Part shown: piece after piece, positions 25,285 through 33,266 of the stretch
Layout: each line of letters begins with the position of its first letter
Numbering within the stretch: the first letter of the stretch is position 1
NCBI RefSeq assembly: GCF_016103465.1
Contig: NZ_JAEEAP010000026.1
Coordinates: 1-40,819 of the forward strand
Source of the DNA: Streptomyces sabulosicollis
GTDB lineage: Bacteria; Actinomycetota; Actinomycetes; Streptomycetales; Streptomycetaceae
Reading direction: 5' to 3'
Length of the DNA stretch: 40,819 nt
Notes under the pieces: generated by a model
The model's input: the letters and a program-made list of their open reading frames with translations, nothing else
What the model was told of the DNA's origin: nothing
The model's database searches: none
Position numbers and translations under genes: made by a program

Positions 25285-27689
25285 CCGTGACCGAAGAGGG
25301 CGCGCCGGTCCAGCCGGTGACCCGGATGGTGTGGCGGCTCACCGAGCTGCCCCGCCCCGCCGGACCGCGGCCCCGGCTGGCCGGGCTGCGGGTGCTGCTG
25401 ATCGGCGGCGAGGAGGACGTGGCCGCCGGTGTGGAGCGCGAACTGAAGGAGCACGGCGCGCTGGTGCGCCGGGAGCCGGACGGCCCCGGCCCCGTCGACG
25501 CCATCGTCGACCTCACCGTGGGCCGGGCGTACGACCCGGACCGGGCCGCCTCCGCCGGGGCCTGGCGGCGGGCGCTGACCGAGACCGTGACCGCGCTGCG
25601 CGGCTCCTACGACGACTGGGCGGCCGAGACCGCCGCGGACCGGCTGTGCTATCTCGCCGTCAGCTACCTCGGCGGCGGGATGGGCCAGCATCCGCGGGAC
25701 GGTCTCGAGCAGCCGCTGGGCGGTATCTGGGCGGGGCTCGCCAAGACCCTGCACCGGGAGTTCCCCAACGTGTCCGCCCGCGTCGTCGACATCGACCTGG
25801 CCGCCTCCGCCGAACTCCCCGGTATCGTCGCCGCCGAGCTCGGCCGCCCCAGTGAGATCGAGGTCGGCTACCGCGACGGCCGCCGGTACACCCTCACCCC
25901 CGAGGACCGGCCCGTGGCCGCGCCCGCCCTCACCCTCGGCCCCGAGGACACCGTGCTGGTCTCCGGCGGCGGCCGCGGCATCGGCTGGGAGCTGGCCAGG
26001 TCGCTGGCCGCCCGGCACGGCGTACGGGTCGTGGTGACCGGCCGGGAGCCGTTCCCGAGCGGGGACGAGCCCTGGTACGGCGTGGACGAGGCCGGGTGGA
26101 AGCGTTACGAGAGGCGGGTCTGGGAGGGCCGCGCCAGGGGCGAGTCGCCCGCCGTGGTCCGCGGCCGGCTCGCCCGCACCCGCCGGCTGTGGGAGCTCGC
26201 CACCCATGTGACCTCCGCCCGGCGCGAGGGGCTGCGCGTCGAGTACGCGCGCTGCGACTTCACCGACCGCGCCCAGGTGCGCGAGCTCATCCGGCGCGAG
26301 GACGCGCTGGAGGGCGGCAGGCTCGCCGGGGTGGTGCACAACGCCGGGGTGGACACCTCCGCCCGGCTGCCGAAGAAGACCGACGAGGAGATCCTGCGCA
26401 CCGTCGAGGTCAAGATCGAGGGCTTCCTCAACGTCTTCGAGGAGGTGCGGAGGCGTGACCTGAAGTTCTTCTGCAGCGTCGGCTCCCTCACCGGGCGGCT
26501 CGGCGGCATGGTCGGCCAGCTCGAATACGCGGCGGCCAACGACGGTCTCGCGCGGCTGGGCCAGTGGGCCGCCCGCCGGGCCGCGTTCCCGGTGATGACC
26601 CTCGCCTGGCCCACCTGGGACCGCATCGGGCTGATCGCCAACTTCGCCGCCACCCTGCGCTACATGGCCGCGATCGACGTGGCGGACGGGCTTGAGCGCT
26701 GGCGGGCCGAACTGCTGGCGGGGTCCGAGGGCGAGGTCACCTTCGTCGGACCGCTGGGCAAGGCCATCGACCCGGGGCAGGCCATCGGCTATCCGGTGGT
26801 GCCCGCGCTGCCCGGCTTCACCACCGCCTATCCCAAGATCTTCCACCTCGGCGAGGTGACCGCCTACCAGCCGCACGTCCAGCTGACGGCACGCGTCGTC
26901 TTCGACCCCGGACACACCCCCGCGCTGGGCGACTTCCGCATCGACGGCGCCCCCGCGCTGCCGCCCTCCCTCCTGCTGGAGAACGCCCTGCGGGCCGCCG
27001 AATGGATCGTCCCGGAGGACTTCCCGGCGCTGCGGGCCGGTGCGCTGGAGGAGATCGTGGTGCCGCTGGCGCTGCTGCGCCTCGACGGCCCCGCGATCCG
27101 CCTGGTCCGCGAGGTCCGCGGCTTCCACGAGGGGCACGACTGGATCGTGGAGGTCCGCTACCGCCACGAGGGCGCCGAGGGCGGCCCGGAGGCGAGCCTG
27201 CGCGTCGTCCACGAGACCGGCGCGTCACGGCCGCCCGCGCCACCGCGCCCCGAGGTCCAGCAGACCACCACGCTGCGCTCCGGGCCGCCCTTCCTGCACT
27301 GGCGCGGCGCCGTGGTGCCGCTCTCCGCATGGACGGCGGGACCGGCGGGACCGGCGGGACCGGAGGGGCCGGACGGGCGCCTGGTGGCCGAGGTCCCGCG
27401 CTGTCTGCCGGCCGACCTGTGGGCGACGCCGTACGTGCCCGGGACGGCCCTTCCGATCGCCGCGCTGGAGAACGTGGTGCGGCGGTGCACCACCCCGGGC
27501 GACGGGCTCTCGGTCACCGCCGACCCCCTGGTCCTCGGCCGGATCGCACCGCACTCCGCCGAGCGCGGGCCCACCCGAGTCGAGGGCGATCCCGCACTCG
27601 GCGTCTGGCGGATCACCGACGCAGACTCCGGGGACCCCGTGGCGACCGTCTCGGGACTCCCCGGCCCGCTGGGAAACACGACCGCATAG
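25281..27689 (+). CDS. Ketoreductase-dehydratase protein of the same synthase, DH lacking catalytic His
   Basis: Encodes 802 residues from ATG 25281 (ATGA overlap with the megasynthase). Residues 30-220 are the structural KR half (GGIWAGLAKTLHREFPN, ARVVDIDLA). Residues 222-510 are a catalytic KR: nucleotide motif SGGGRGIG (228-235), S402, Y416 and N420 (EYAAAN). Residues 530-795 are a double-hotdog dehydratase-like domain, but the active-site consensus LxDHxVxG reads LGDFRIDG, with F552 in place of His. The second hotdog has LENVVRR where Asp is usual. The KR looks active and the DH looks dead, perhaps structural or acting with the intact DH in the neighbouring protein. The domain order mirrors the C-terminal half of the megasynthase, suggesting duplication. 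Confidence 0.87.
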   Translation: MTVTEEGAPVQPVTRMVWRLTELPRPAGPRPRLAGLRVLLIGGEEDVAAGVERELKEHGALVRREPDGPGPVDAIVDLTVGRAYDPDRAASAGAWRRALTETVTALRGSYDDWAAETAADRLCYLAVSYLGGGMGQHPRDGLEQPLGGIWAGLAKTLHREFPNVSARVVDIDLAASAELPGIVAAELGRPSEIEVGYRDGRRYTLTPEDRPVAAPALTLGPEDTVLVSGGGRGIGWELARSLAARHGVRVVVTGREPFPSGDEPWYGVDEAGWKRYERRVWEGRARGESPAVVRGRLARTRRLWELATHVTSARREGLRVEYARCDFTDRAQVRELIRREDALEGGRLAGVVHNAGVDTSARLPKKTDEEILRTVEVKIEGFLNVFEEVRRRDLKFFCSVGSLTGRLGGMVGQLEYAAANDGLARLGQWAARRAAFPVMTLAWPTWDRIGLIANFAATLRYMAAIDVADGLERWRAELLAGSEGEVTFVGPLGKAIDPGQAIGYPVVPALPGFTTAYPKIFHLGEVTAYQPHVQLTARVVFDPGHTPALGDFRIDGAPALPPSLLLENALRAAEWIVPEDFPALRAGALEEIVVPLALLRLDGPAIRLVREVRGFHEGHDWIVEVRYRHEGAEGGPEASLRVVHETGASRPPAPPRPEVQQTTTLRSGPPFLHWRGAVVPLSAWTAGPAGPAGPEGPDGRLVAEVPRCLPADLWATPYVPGTALPIAALENVVRRCTTPGDGLSVTADPLVLGRIAPHSAERGPTRVEGDPALGVWRITDADSGDPVATVSGLPGPLGNTTA

Positions 27690-27700
27690 AAAGGCAATCC

Positions 27701-28138
27701 ATGTCCACTCCCGAACAGAACAAGGCCGTCCTCGAGCGCTACTACGAGGAGTGCCTCAACAAGGGCAACCTGGACGTCATCTACGAGGGCGCCACCGAGG
27801 ACCACATCAGCCACGGCACCGCCGCCAACGGCAAGGAGGGCGTGGAGCACCTGAAGGAGTGGGTGCGGCTCCAGCGCGCCTCCTTCCCCGACCTCCACGT
27901 CACCGTGGACGACTGGATCCTGGAGGGGAACAAGGTCGTCAGCCGGTTCACCGCGCGCGGCACCCACACCGGCGACGCCTACGCGGGCATCATCCCGGCG
28001 CAGGGCCGCAAGCTGGAGATCCCCGGCATCGTCATCGACGAGTTCGACGACGAGGGCAAGATCGTGGAGAGCTGGTTCTCCATGGACTCCTACGACCTCG
28101 CCACCCAGCTCGGGGCGTTCGACGCGCCCCCCGCGTGA
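27701..28138 (+). CDS. SnoaL-like polyketide cyclase/ester cyclase family protein
   Basis: Encodes 145 residues from ATG 27701, 11 bases after the KR-DH stop, with GAAAGG upstream. It is an NTF2-fold protein: helix AVLERYYEECLNKGNLDVIYE, then DHISHG, then GVEHLKEWVRLQRASFPDLHVTVDDWI and a C-terminal barrel (SRFTARGTHTGDAYAG, VIDEFDDEGKIVESWFSMD). The family includes SnoaL aldol cyclases as well as hydroxylases, epoxide hydrolases and proteins of unknown function, so the reaction cannot be assigned. Overlap with the SDR gene (GTGA) shows it belongs to the synthase operon. Ring formation or release of the chain are possibilities, given that no thioesterase is present. Confidence 0.88.
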   Translation: MSTPEQNKAVLERYYEECLNKGNLDVIYEGATEDHISHGTAANGKEGVEHLKEWVRLQRASFPDLHVTVDDWILEGNKVVSRFTARGTHTGDAYAGIIPAQGRKLEIPGIVIDEFDDEGKIVESWFSMDSYDLATQLGAFDAPPA

Positions 28139-29061
28139 CCGGCCGCGCGCCGGCCCCGGGCTCCGGGGCCGGCATCCCGGTCCTCATCACCGGCTGCTCC
28201 TCCGGCATCGGCCGCGCGTGCGCGCTGCGGCTGCACCGGGCCGGGCACGCCGTGTACGCCACCGCACGGCGGCCCGGGACGCTGGCGGAGCTCGCGGGCT
28301 CCGGCATCCGCACCATGGCCCTCGACGTCACCGACGAGGAGTCCATGGCCACCGCGGTGGCCAAGGTCGAGGCGGAGCACGGCGCGGTCGGGGCGCTGGT
28401 CAACAGCGCCGGTTACGCCATGTCGGGCTGCGTCGAGGAAGCCTCCCTGGCCGAGGTGCGCGAGCAGTTCGAGACCAATGTGTACGGCCTGGTCCGGCTC
28501 AGCCAGCTGGTGCTGCCCGCGATGCGCGCCCACGGCGGCGGCACCATCGTCAACATCTCCTCCGTCTTCGGCCGTTACGCCGTCCCCGGCTCGGGCTTCT
28601 ACAACGCCACCAAGCACGCCGTGGAGGGCTTGAGCGACTCGCTGCGGAACGAGGTGGCCGACTTCGGGGTGCGGGTCGTCCTCATCGAGCCGGGACCGGT
28701 GCGCACCACCCGCTTCGGCGCCACCTACGTGGCCAATCTGCGGCCGGTGAGCCGGACGTACGAGACCTTCCGCCGGGAGAGCGCCGAGTACTTCGAGGCG
28801 ATCTACACCGGCAGCCGCCGGACCCTGGCGGGCACCTTCGCGATCCAGTCGGACGACGTGGCCCGCCGGGTGGCGAAGGTGGTGGCCAAGGGCGCCCGCG
28901 GTTCCCGGCCGCGCGCCCGCTACCCCGTCGGATTGCTCGCCCACAGCACCATCGCCCTGCGGCGCCTCACCTCCGACGTCCTCTTCGACCATCTCTTCGT
29001 GCGCCGCCTGTTCCCGGTGCCCCGCAGGCCGCGGCCGCGAAAGCAAGGAGACCACCGATGA
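28135..29061 (+). CDS. Classical short-chain dehydrogenase/reductase, tailoring enzyme
   Basis: Encodes 308 residues from GTG 28135 in a GTGA overlap with the SnoaL-like gene. Cofactor motif TGCSSGIG (19-26), NSAGYA, catalytic S142/S143, Y156 and K160 (YNATK) are all intact. LIEPGPVRTTRFG follows, as in the retinol-dehydrogenase-like/classical SDR group acting on lipidic alcohols and ketones. The C-terminal extension (about 50 residues, basic, PRRPRPRKQG) is longer than in minimal SDRs and may bind membrane or partner. It probably oxidises or reduces a hydroxyl or keto group on the synthase product. Its stop overlaps the P450 start. Confidence 0.92.
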   Translation: MTGRAPAPGSGAGIPVLITGCSSGIGRACALRLHRAGHAVYATARRPGTLAELAGSGIRTMALDVTDEESMATAVAKVEAEHGAVGALVNSAGYAMSGCVEEASLAEVREQFETNVYGLVRLSQLVLPAMRAHGGGTIVNISSVFGRYAVPGSGFYNATKHAVEGLSDSLRNEVADFGVRVVLIEPGPVRTTRFGATYVANLRPVSRTYETFRRESAEYFEAIYTGSRRTLAGTFAIQSDDVARRVAKVVAKGARGSRPRARYPVGLLAHSTIALRRLTSDVLFDHLFVRRLFPVPRRPRPRKQGDHR

Positions 29062-30491
29062 CCACAGCGACCTCCGCGCCGCGCATCGCACCCGGCCCCA
29101 AGGGTGCCCCGCTGCTGGGCAGTCTGGGCCCCTGGAAGCGGAACACCGCCGAGTTCCTGCTCGGTCTGCAGCGCGACCACGGCGAGATCGTCCGGATGCG
29201 GCTCGGCCCCTTCCTGGTACACCAGGTGACCGAGCCCGAGGCGGTGCGCCGGGTGCTGGTGGAGAACAACGGCAACTACGTCCGCGGCCCGCTCTACGAG
29301 CAGTTCGGCGTCGTCATGGGCAAGGGACTGCTCACCACCGACGGCGAGTTCTGGCGCGCCCACCGGCGGGCGGTGCAGCCGGTCTTCCTCAAGAACGCCA
29401 TCACCGACATCATGCCCAACATCATCCGGGCCACCGAGGAGATGCTGGAGACCTGGGAGCGCAAGGCCGCCGCCGGTGAGCCGGTCGACCTGATGACCGA
29501 CATGCTGCGGCTGACCCTGGTCACCCTCTCCCGCTCGCTGTTCGCCTATGACATCAAGCCGGACTCGGCCCTGCTGAAGACGATCGTGGACGATGTGGTG
29601 GAGGTGATGTTCCGCCGCGGCACCGCCACCGAGATGCTGCCCTCCTGGGTGCCGACGGACCGTCAGCGCAAGATCCTCAGGATTCACCGGGTCTTCGACC
29701 GCATCGTGGCCGATGTGCGCCGCAGTTACGCGGAGACGGGGGAGGGGCCGCTGATCGCGCTGATGGAGCGGGCCACCGATCCGGCCACCGGTGGGCCCTG
29801 GACCGATCAGCAGATCAAGGACGAGCTGCTCACCGTCTATCTGGCCGGCCATGAGACCACCGCCGTCGCCCTGTGCTGGACGCTGCTGTCGGTCGCCGCC
29901 CACCCCGCGGTCCAGGAGGAGCTGGACGCCGAGATCGCCACGGTGCTCGGGGGCGGGCTGCCGGACGCCGACAGCGCCGAGGCGCTCACGTACACCAAGA
30001 TGGTCGTCGACGAGAGCCTGCGGATGCACCCGCCCATCTGGATCTTCCCCCGGGCGGCGGTGGAGGCGGACACCCTCGGCGGCTACGACATCGAGCCGGG
30101 CTCCTCGATCCTGCTGTCCCCGCTGGTCTCCCACCACAATCCGCGCCACTGGGACAACCCCCTGGCCTTCGACCCGTACCGGTTCACCCCGCGGGCCATC
30201 AAGGAGCGGCCGCGGATGGCGTACCTCCCGTTCGGCTCGGGACCCCGGCAGTGCGTCGGCAACTTCATGGCGCTGCTGGAGCTGCGCACCATCGTGGCCA
30301 TGGTGAACCAGCGCTTCCGGATCAGCCGGATCCCGGGGACCGAGCTGCGGTACGGCTCACCGGTGATCTCGCTGCGGCCGCTGAAGGACGTGATGGTGAC
30401 GGTGACGCCGCGCGAGCGCGGCACCTCCGTGCCCCGGCCGTCCCGCCGGACGGCTGCCGCCGCACCCGCCACCTGCCCCCACCACCCGTAG
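29058..30491 (+). CDS. Cytochrome P450 monooxygenase
   Basis: Encodes 477 residues from ATG 29058 (AAGGAG upstream). It carries the I-helix oxygen-activation motif AGHETT (263-268), the K-helix E319-x2-R322 (ESLR), and the heme-binding loop FGSGPRQCVGN with cysteine C399. The N-terminal PGPKGAPLLGSL and HPPIWIFPRAA segments resemble the CYP102/CYP4-like branch that often acts on fatty acids and lipids, more than the typical CYP105/107 macrolide hydroxylases. There is no membrane anchor or fused reductase, so it needs a ferredoxin and reductase from elsewhere; none are in the window. Last gene of the synthase operon. The C-terminal tail (Arg/Pro/Ala-rich, about 25 residues) is unusual. Confidence 0.94.
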   Translation: MTTATSAPRIAPGPKGAPLLGSLGPWKRNTAEFLLGLQRDHGEIVRMRLGPFLVHQVTEPEAVRRVLVENNGNYVRGPLYEQFGVVMGKGLLTTDGEFWRAHRRAVQPVFLKNAITDIMPNIIRATEEMLETWERKAAAGEPVDLMTDMLRLTLVTLSRSLFAYDIKPDSALLKTIVDDVVEVMFRRGTATEMLPSWVPTDRQRKILRIHRVFDRIVADVRRSYAETGEGPLIALMERATDPATGGPWTDQQIKDELLTVYLAGHETTAVALCWTLLSVAAHPAVQEELDAEIATVLGGGLPDADSAEALTYTKMVVDESLRMHPPIWIFPRAAVEADTLGGYDIEPGSSILLSPLVSHHNPRHWDNPLAFDPYRFTPRAIKERPRMAYLPFGSGPRQCVGNFMALLELRTIVAMVNQRFRISRIPGTELRYGSPVISLRPLKDVMVTVTPRERGTSVPRPSRRTAAAAPATCPHHP

Positions 30492-31223
30492 GCCGCGGGG
30501 GCGGAAGCGGAATGGGAGTTCCGGGCCGGGCCGCCCCCGTCGCCTTTCCCGATTTCGCCCCCGCGACCCGGTCCGGGGTACCCGGTACGCCGTCAGAACC
30601 AGCGGACCGCGGGAGTGGATCGTTATCCATGGGACGTGTGCGCTTTTCAGGGAAAACGCGTCCCGTGGCGATGCGGACAGAATGCGGAACACATGCGGCG
30701 CGACCCGAAGGGCGAGGCCCGGGGCCGACCGCGCGGCGGCGCTCCGGCGCCGGGGCGGCGCCCTCCGGGCAGCCGCGGAAACCTTCCCCGGGCCGAGTCG
30801 GAAAATCCACCGCGCCGACCGGTCGGTTTTCTTGACGCTCCTGGTGGAAGGGGTGCGGCGGGCCCTTTCCCGGGGTACGCCGGGCCGGGAGGGAACGTCA
30901 TTTCACGATCGCTACGGCCGTTTACTCCCAGGTGGCGCCGAGTGTGGCCGTCCACCGTCCCCCGCCCGCTTCCGACAGCACGCGCGCACAATGCCCCCGA
31001 ATGAATGTCCGACGTATGTACGGACGCTCCCCCGCGCCCCGGGTGACCCGGATGGTGGTCGCTGAGCCATCCGGCGGGGCAACCCCGCGGATCTGTGGCA
31101 GGGTCAGGGGGCTAGCAGTTGAACCAGAGGCACTGTCACCGCCGCTGTTCACTAAACGGAGGCGCTGTATCGTGTGCGTGTACGCCGGGTTGTCGAGCGG
31201 CGCAGCATCAGGGAGGGGGACGC
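30492..31223. other. 732-base non-coding region between the P450 and TetR genes
   Basis: No reading frame here looks like a protein. It opens with a loose GC stem (30497-30504 with 30531-30538) that may end the P450 transcript. It contains an imperfect 34-base inverted repeat (30631-30664; TTTTC/GAAAA core inside GGGAC/GTCCC ends), a perfect 12-base palindrome CCGACCGGTCGG (30815-30826), an inverted repeat GTCCG-N9-CGGAC (31007-31025), and a cluster of three hairpins (31039-31087). It is the longest gene-free stretch of the window. Confidence 0.6.
31039..31087 (+). promoter_or_regulatory. Cluster of three adjacent hairpins in the TetR leader region
   Basis: CCGGG-TGA-CCCGG (31039-31051) overlaps by four bases with CCGGATGG-N11-CCATCCGG (31048-31074), so the two are alternatives. 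CGGGG-CAA-CCCCG (31075-31087) follows without a gap. Mutually exclusive stems are a feature of attenuators and riboswitch-like leaders, but I do not recognise a known RNA family. The TetR start is 137 bases downstream. Confidence 0.4.
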
Positions 31224-31964
31224 GTGTCGCCAGGGGAAGCGCACGTCGCACCGTACTCACGGCGCGAGCGGCTGCGCATCGCGACCATCCGTGAAATCAA
31301 GGACGTCGCCCGGACGCTCCTGGTTCAGGAGGGCCCGGAGAACGTGACCATCCGGGCCATCGCCCGTGAGATGGGCATGACCGCACCGGCCGTCTACCGC
31401 TACTTCAGTAGCCGGGATGCGCTGATCCTTCAGCTGCGCGTGGACATCTTCGAGGAGATGGCCCGCTTCATGCGGGGCGTCCTCGGCCAGCACCCCGAGG
31501 AGGAGCCGGGTCGCCGGTGGATCAGCGGCGCCCGTGCGCTGCGCGTCTGGGCGATCAAGCACCCCCATGAGTTCGGGCTCATCCTCGGCCCCTGGGCCCC
31601 GGGGCTCGGCCGCGAGGAGACCAAGCCCGAGCGCCATATGAGCGGGGTCTTCGGCTCCGTCTTCTCCGATCTGGTCTCCGACCTGTGGCGGGTGCGGGGC
31701 TTCCCCGCCCCCGAGGTCGAGGAGCTGGACCCCGGCCTCGCGCGCACCCTCACCGCGCTCAGCGAGGACCAGGACGTGGACATGCCCCCCGGAGCCATCG
31801 CCGTGATGCTCCGCTGCTGGGTGCGGCTGTACGGGGTGATCTCCATGGAGGCGCTCGGCCACATGTCCTTCGCGCTCTCCGAGGGCCAGCACTTCTTCGA
31901 GTTCGAGCTCCGCGACCTGTGCCGGGTGCTGGACATCTCCGAGTTCTACGAAGAGGTCGTCTGA
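31224..31964 (+). CDS. TetR/AcrR-family transcriptional regulator
   Basis: Encodes 246 residues from GTG 31224, with GGGAGGGGGA directly upstream. The N-terminal helix-turn-helix is VTIRAIAREMGMTAPAVYRYFSSRDALI, the classic TetR pattern. The C-terminal domain (WISGARALRVWAIKHPHEFGLILGPWAPG) resembles the WHG-type TetR C-terminal family. The ligand is unknown. It stands between the synthase operon and the hopanoid operon, co-directional with both, and 360 bases before hpnC. It may repress itself and one of the neighbours; inverted repeats upstream (31007-31025) and downstream (32055-32066) are candidate operators. Confidence 0.92.
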   Translation: MSPGEAHVAPYSRRERLRIATIREIKDVARTLLVQEGPENVTIRAIAREMGMTAPAVYRYFSSRDALILQLRVDIFEEMARFMRGVLGQHPEEEPGRRWISGARALRVWAIKHPHEFGLILGPWAPGLGREETKPERHMSGVFGSVFSDLVSDLWRVRGFPAPEVEELDPGLARTLTALSEDQDVDMPPGAIAVMLRCWVRLYGVISMEALGHMSFALSEGQHFFEFELRDLCRVLDISEFYEEVV

Positions 31965-32324
31965 GGTCACCCCGAAGACCCCCGGACACCGGCCGGGGCG
32001 TTCGCCGGTCACCCGCCCGGCGCCACATCGGAGGTCACATCGGGGTATCGCTCCGTACACCTGTACACCGAGAGGCGTAAGCTGTGGCAATGCCCGTCCG
32101 GATCATGCCGGAGCCGGGCCCTTGTCGCCTGTTCGGGGGGCAGGGGCCGGAGCCCGTTGACAAGACGGAGCGGCGTGTCCGGATCGTGCCGACCCTGGTA
32201 ACCGGTGTAGAACGGGGGATGTGACGGCATTGGCTACACGGCCCATCTCCAGCGCTCCCGAGGGGCCCGGTCGCCGGGACCCACGTGGTGTCCTGGGTCT
32301 CGCCCGTACGCCTGGCTGTCCACG
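31965..32324. other. 360-base leader region of the hopanoid operon
   Basis: No convincing gene. It contains a palindromic element (32055-32066) and a TTGACA (32157-32162) with GATCGT about 19 bases on as a weak promoter candidate. The hpnC start has no clear ribosome binding site. Confidence 0.5.
32055..32066. promoter_or_regulatory. Palindromic element upstream of hpnC
   Basis: GTACA-CC-TGTAC is a 5-base inverted repeat with a 2-base centre, overlapped by a direct repeat of GTACACC. It lies about 100 bases after the TetR stop and could be a regulator binding site. Confidence 0.3.
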
Positions 32325-33266
32325 GTGACCGTCGAGGACGAGCGCAGCGGGTCCCATACCACGTCGAGCAGCCGGAGCGGCGGGCAGGAAGCCGCTCGCG
32401 CCGTGCTCGACAAGGCCGCCCACGAGAACTTCCCCGTGGCCCCCTTCTTCCTCCCCCGTGCCTGGCGCACCGATCTGATGGCCGTCTACGGCTACGCCCG
32501 GCTGGTCGACGACATCGGCGACGGCGATCTGGCCCCCGGCGGCGCCGACGCCGAGCTGCTCGGGCTCGACCGGGACCAGGCGGACGACGCGCTCGCGATG
32601 CTGGACGCGTTCGAGGCCGACCTCCGCCGGGTGTTCCAGCCCGCCGCGGAACCGCGCCATCCGCTGCTGCGGGCCCTGCGCCCCACCGTCCACCGCCACG
32701 GGCTCGACCAAGAGCCCTTCCTCGGCCTGATCGAGGCCAACCGCCAGGACCAGCGGATCCGGCGGTACGCCACCTACCAGGACCTCCTCGACTACTGCGA
32801 GCTGTCCGCCAACCCGGTCGGGCGGCTCGTCCTCGGCATCACCGGCACCGCGAGCCCCGAGCGGATCCGCCACTCGGACGCCATCTGCACCGCCCTGCAG
32901 ATCATCGAGCATCTGCAGGACGTGGCCGAGGACCTCCGCAGGGACCGCGTCTACCTGCCCGCCGAGGACATGAAACGCTTCGGCGTGACCGAGGCCGACC
33001 TCGCCGCCCCCAGGGGCGGCGTACGGTTGCGCGCGCTGGTCGCGAAGGAGGCGGAACGCGCCGCTGCCCTGCTGAATGAAGGCACCCCCCTGGTGGGTAG
33101 CGTCCACGGCAGGCTCAAGGTGCTGCTCGCCGGATTCGTGGCCGGGGGGCGGGCCGCCTTGCGGGCGGTCGCGGCCGCGGGACATGACGTACTCCCTGGA
33201 CCGCCCAGGCCCACCAAGCTCAGCCTGCTGCGCGAGGTGGGGGCGACACTGCGAAGAGAGGGGTGA
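32325..33266 (+). CDS. hpnC: Squalene synthesis protein HpnC
   Basis: Encodes 313 residues from GTG 32325. It has the trans-isoprenyl-diphosphate head-to-head synthase fold, with first Asp motif D62-D-I-G-D66 and second motif D199-V-A-E-D203 (LQDVAEDLRRDRVYLP). In the HpnCDE route, HpnC converts hydroxypresqualene synthesis products onward: HpnD makes presqualene diphosphate from two FPP, HpnC turns it to hydroxysqualene, and HpnE reduces that to squalene. The Ser-rich N-terminus (about 25 residues) is likely disordered. It starts the hopanoid operon and overlaps hpnD by GTGA. Confidence 0.93.
   Translation: MTVEDERSGSHTTSSSRSGGQEAARAVLDKAAHENFPVAPFFLPRAWRTDLMAVYGYARLVDDIGDGDLAPGGADAELLGLDRDQADDALAMLDAFEADLRRVFQPAAEPRHPLLRALRPTVHRHGLDQEPFLGLIEANRQDQRIRRYATYQDLLDYCELSANPVGRLVLGITGTASPERIRHSDAICTALQIIEHLQDVAEDLRRDRVYLPAEDMKRFGVTEADLAAPRGGVRLRALVAKEAERAAALLNEGTPLVGSVHGRLKVLLAGFVAGGRAALRAVAAAGHDVLPGPPRPTKLSLLREVGATLRREG

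Noticed and set aside
17587-27689. Enediyne-type or type II aromatic PKS
   Set aside because: Enediyne PKSE proteins have KS-AT-ACP-KR-DH-PPTase in one chain, and type II systems have separate small KS and CLF proteins. Neither the domain order nor the accessory genes fit.
30647-30991. A 114-residue minus-strand frame in the P450-TetR gap
   Set aside because: It is Pro, Gly and Arg-rich, without a ribosome binding site, hydrophobic core or recognisable motif.
13948-31223. Mobile element or genomic island with integrase, insertion sequence or tRNA attachment site
   Set aside because: No transposase, integrase, tRNA gene or flanking direct repeats were found, and base composition does not visibly change at the borders. 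Strain-specific insertion remains possible but is not shown by the sequence.
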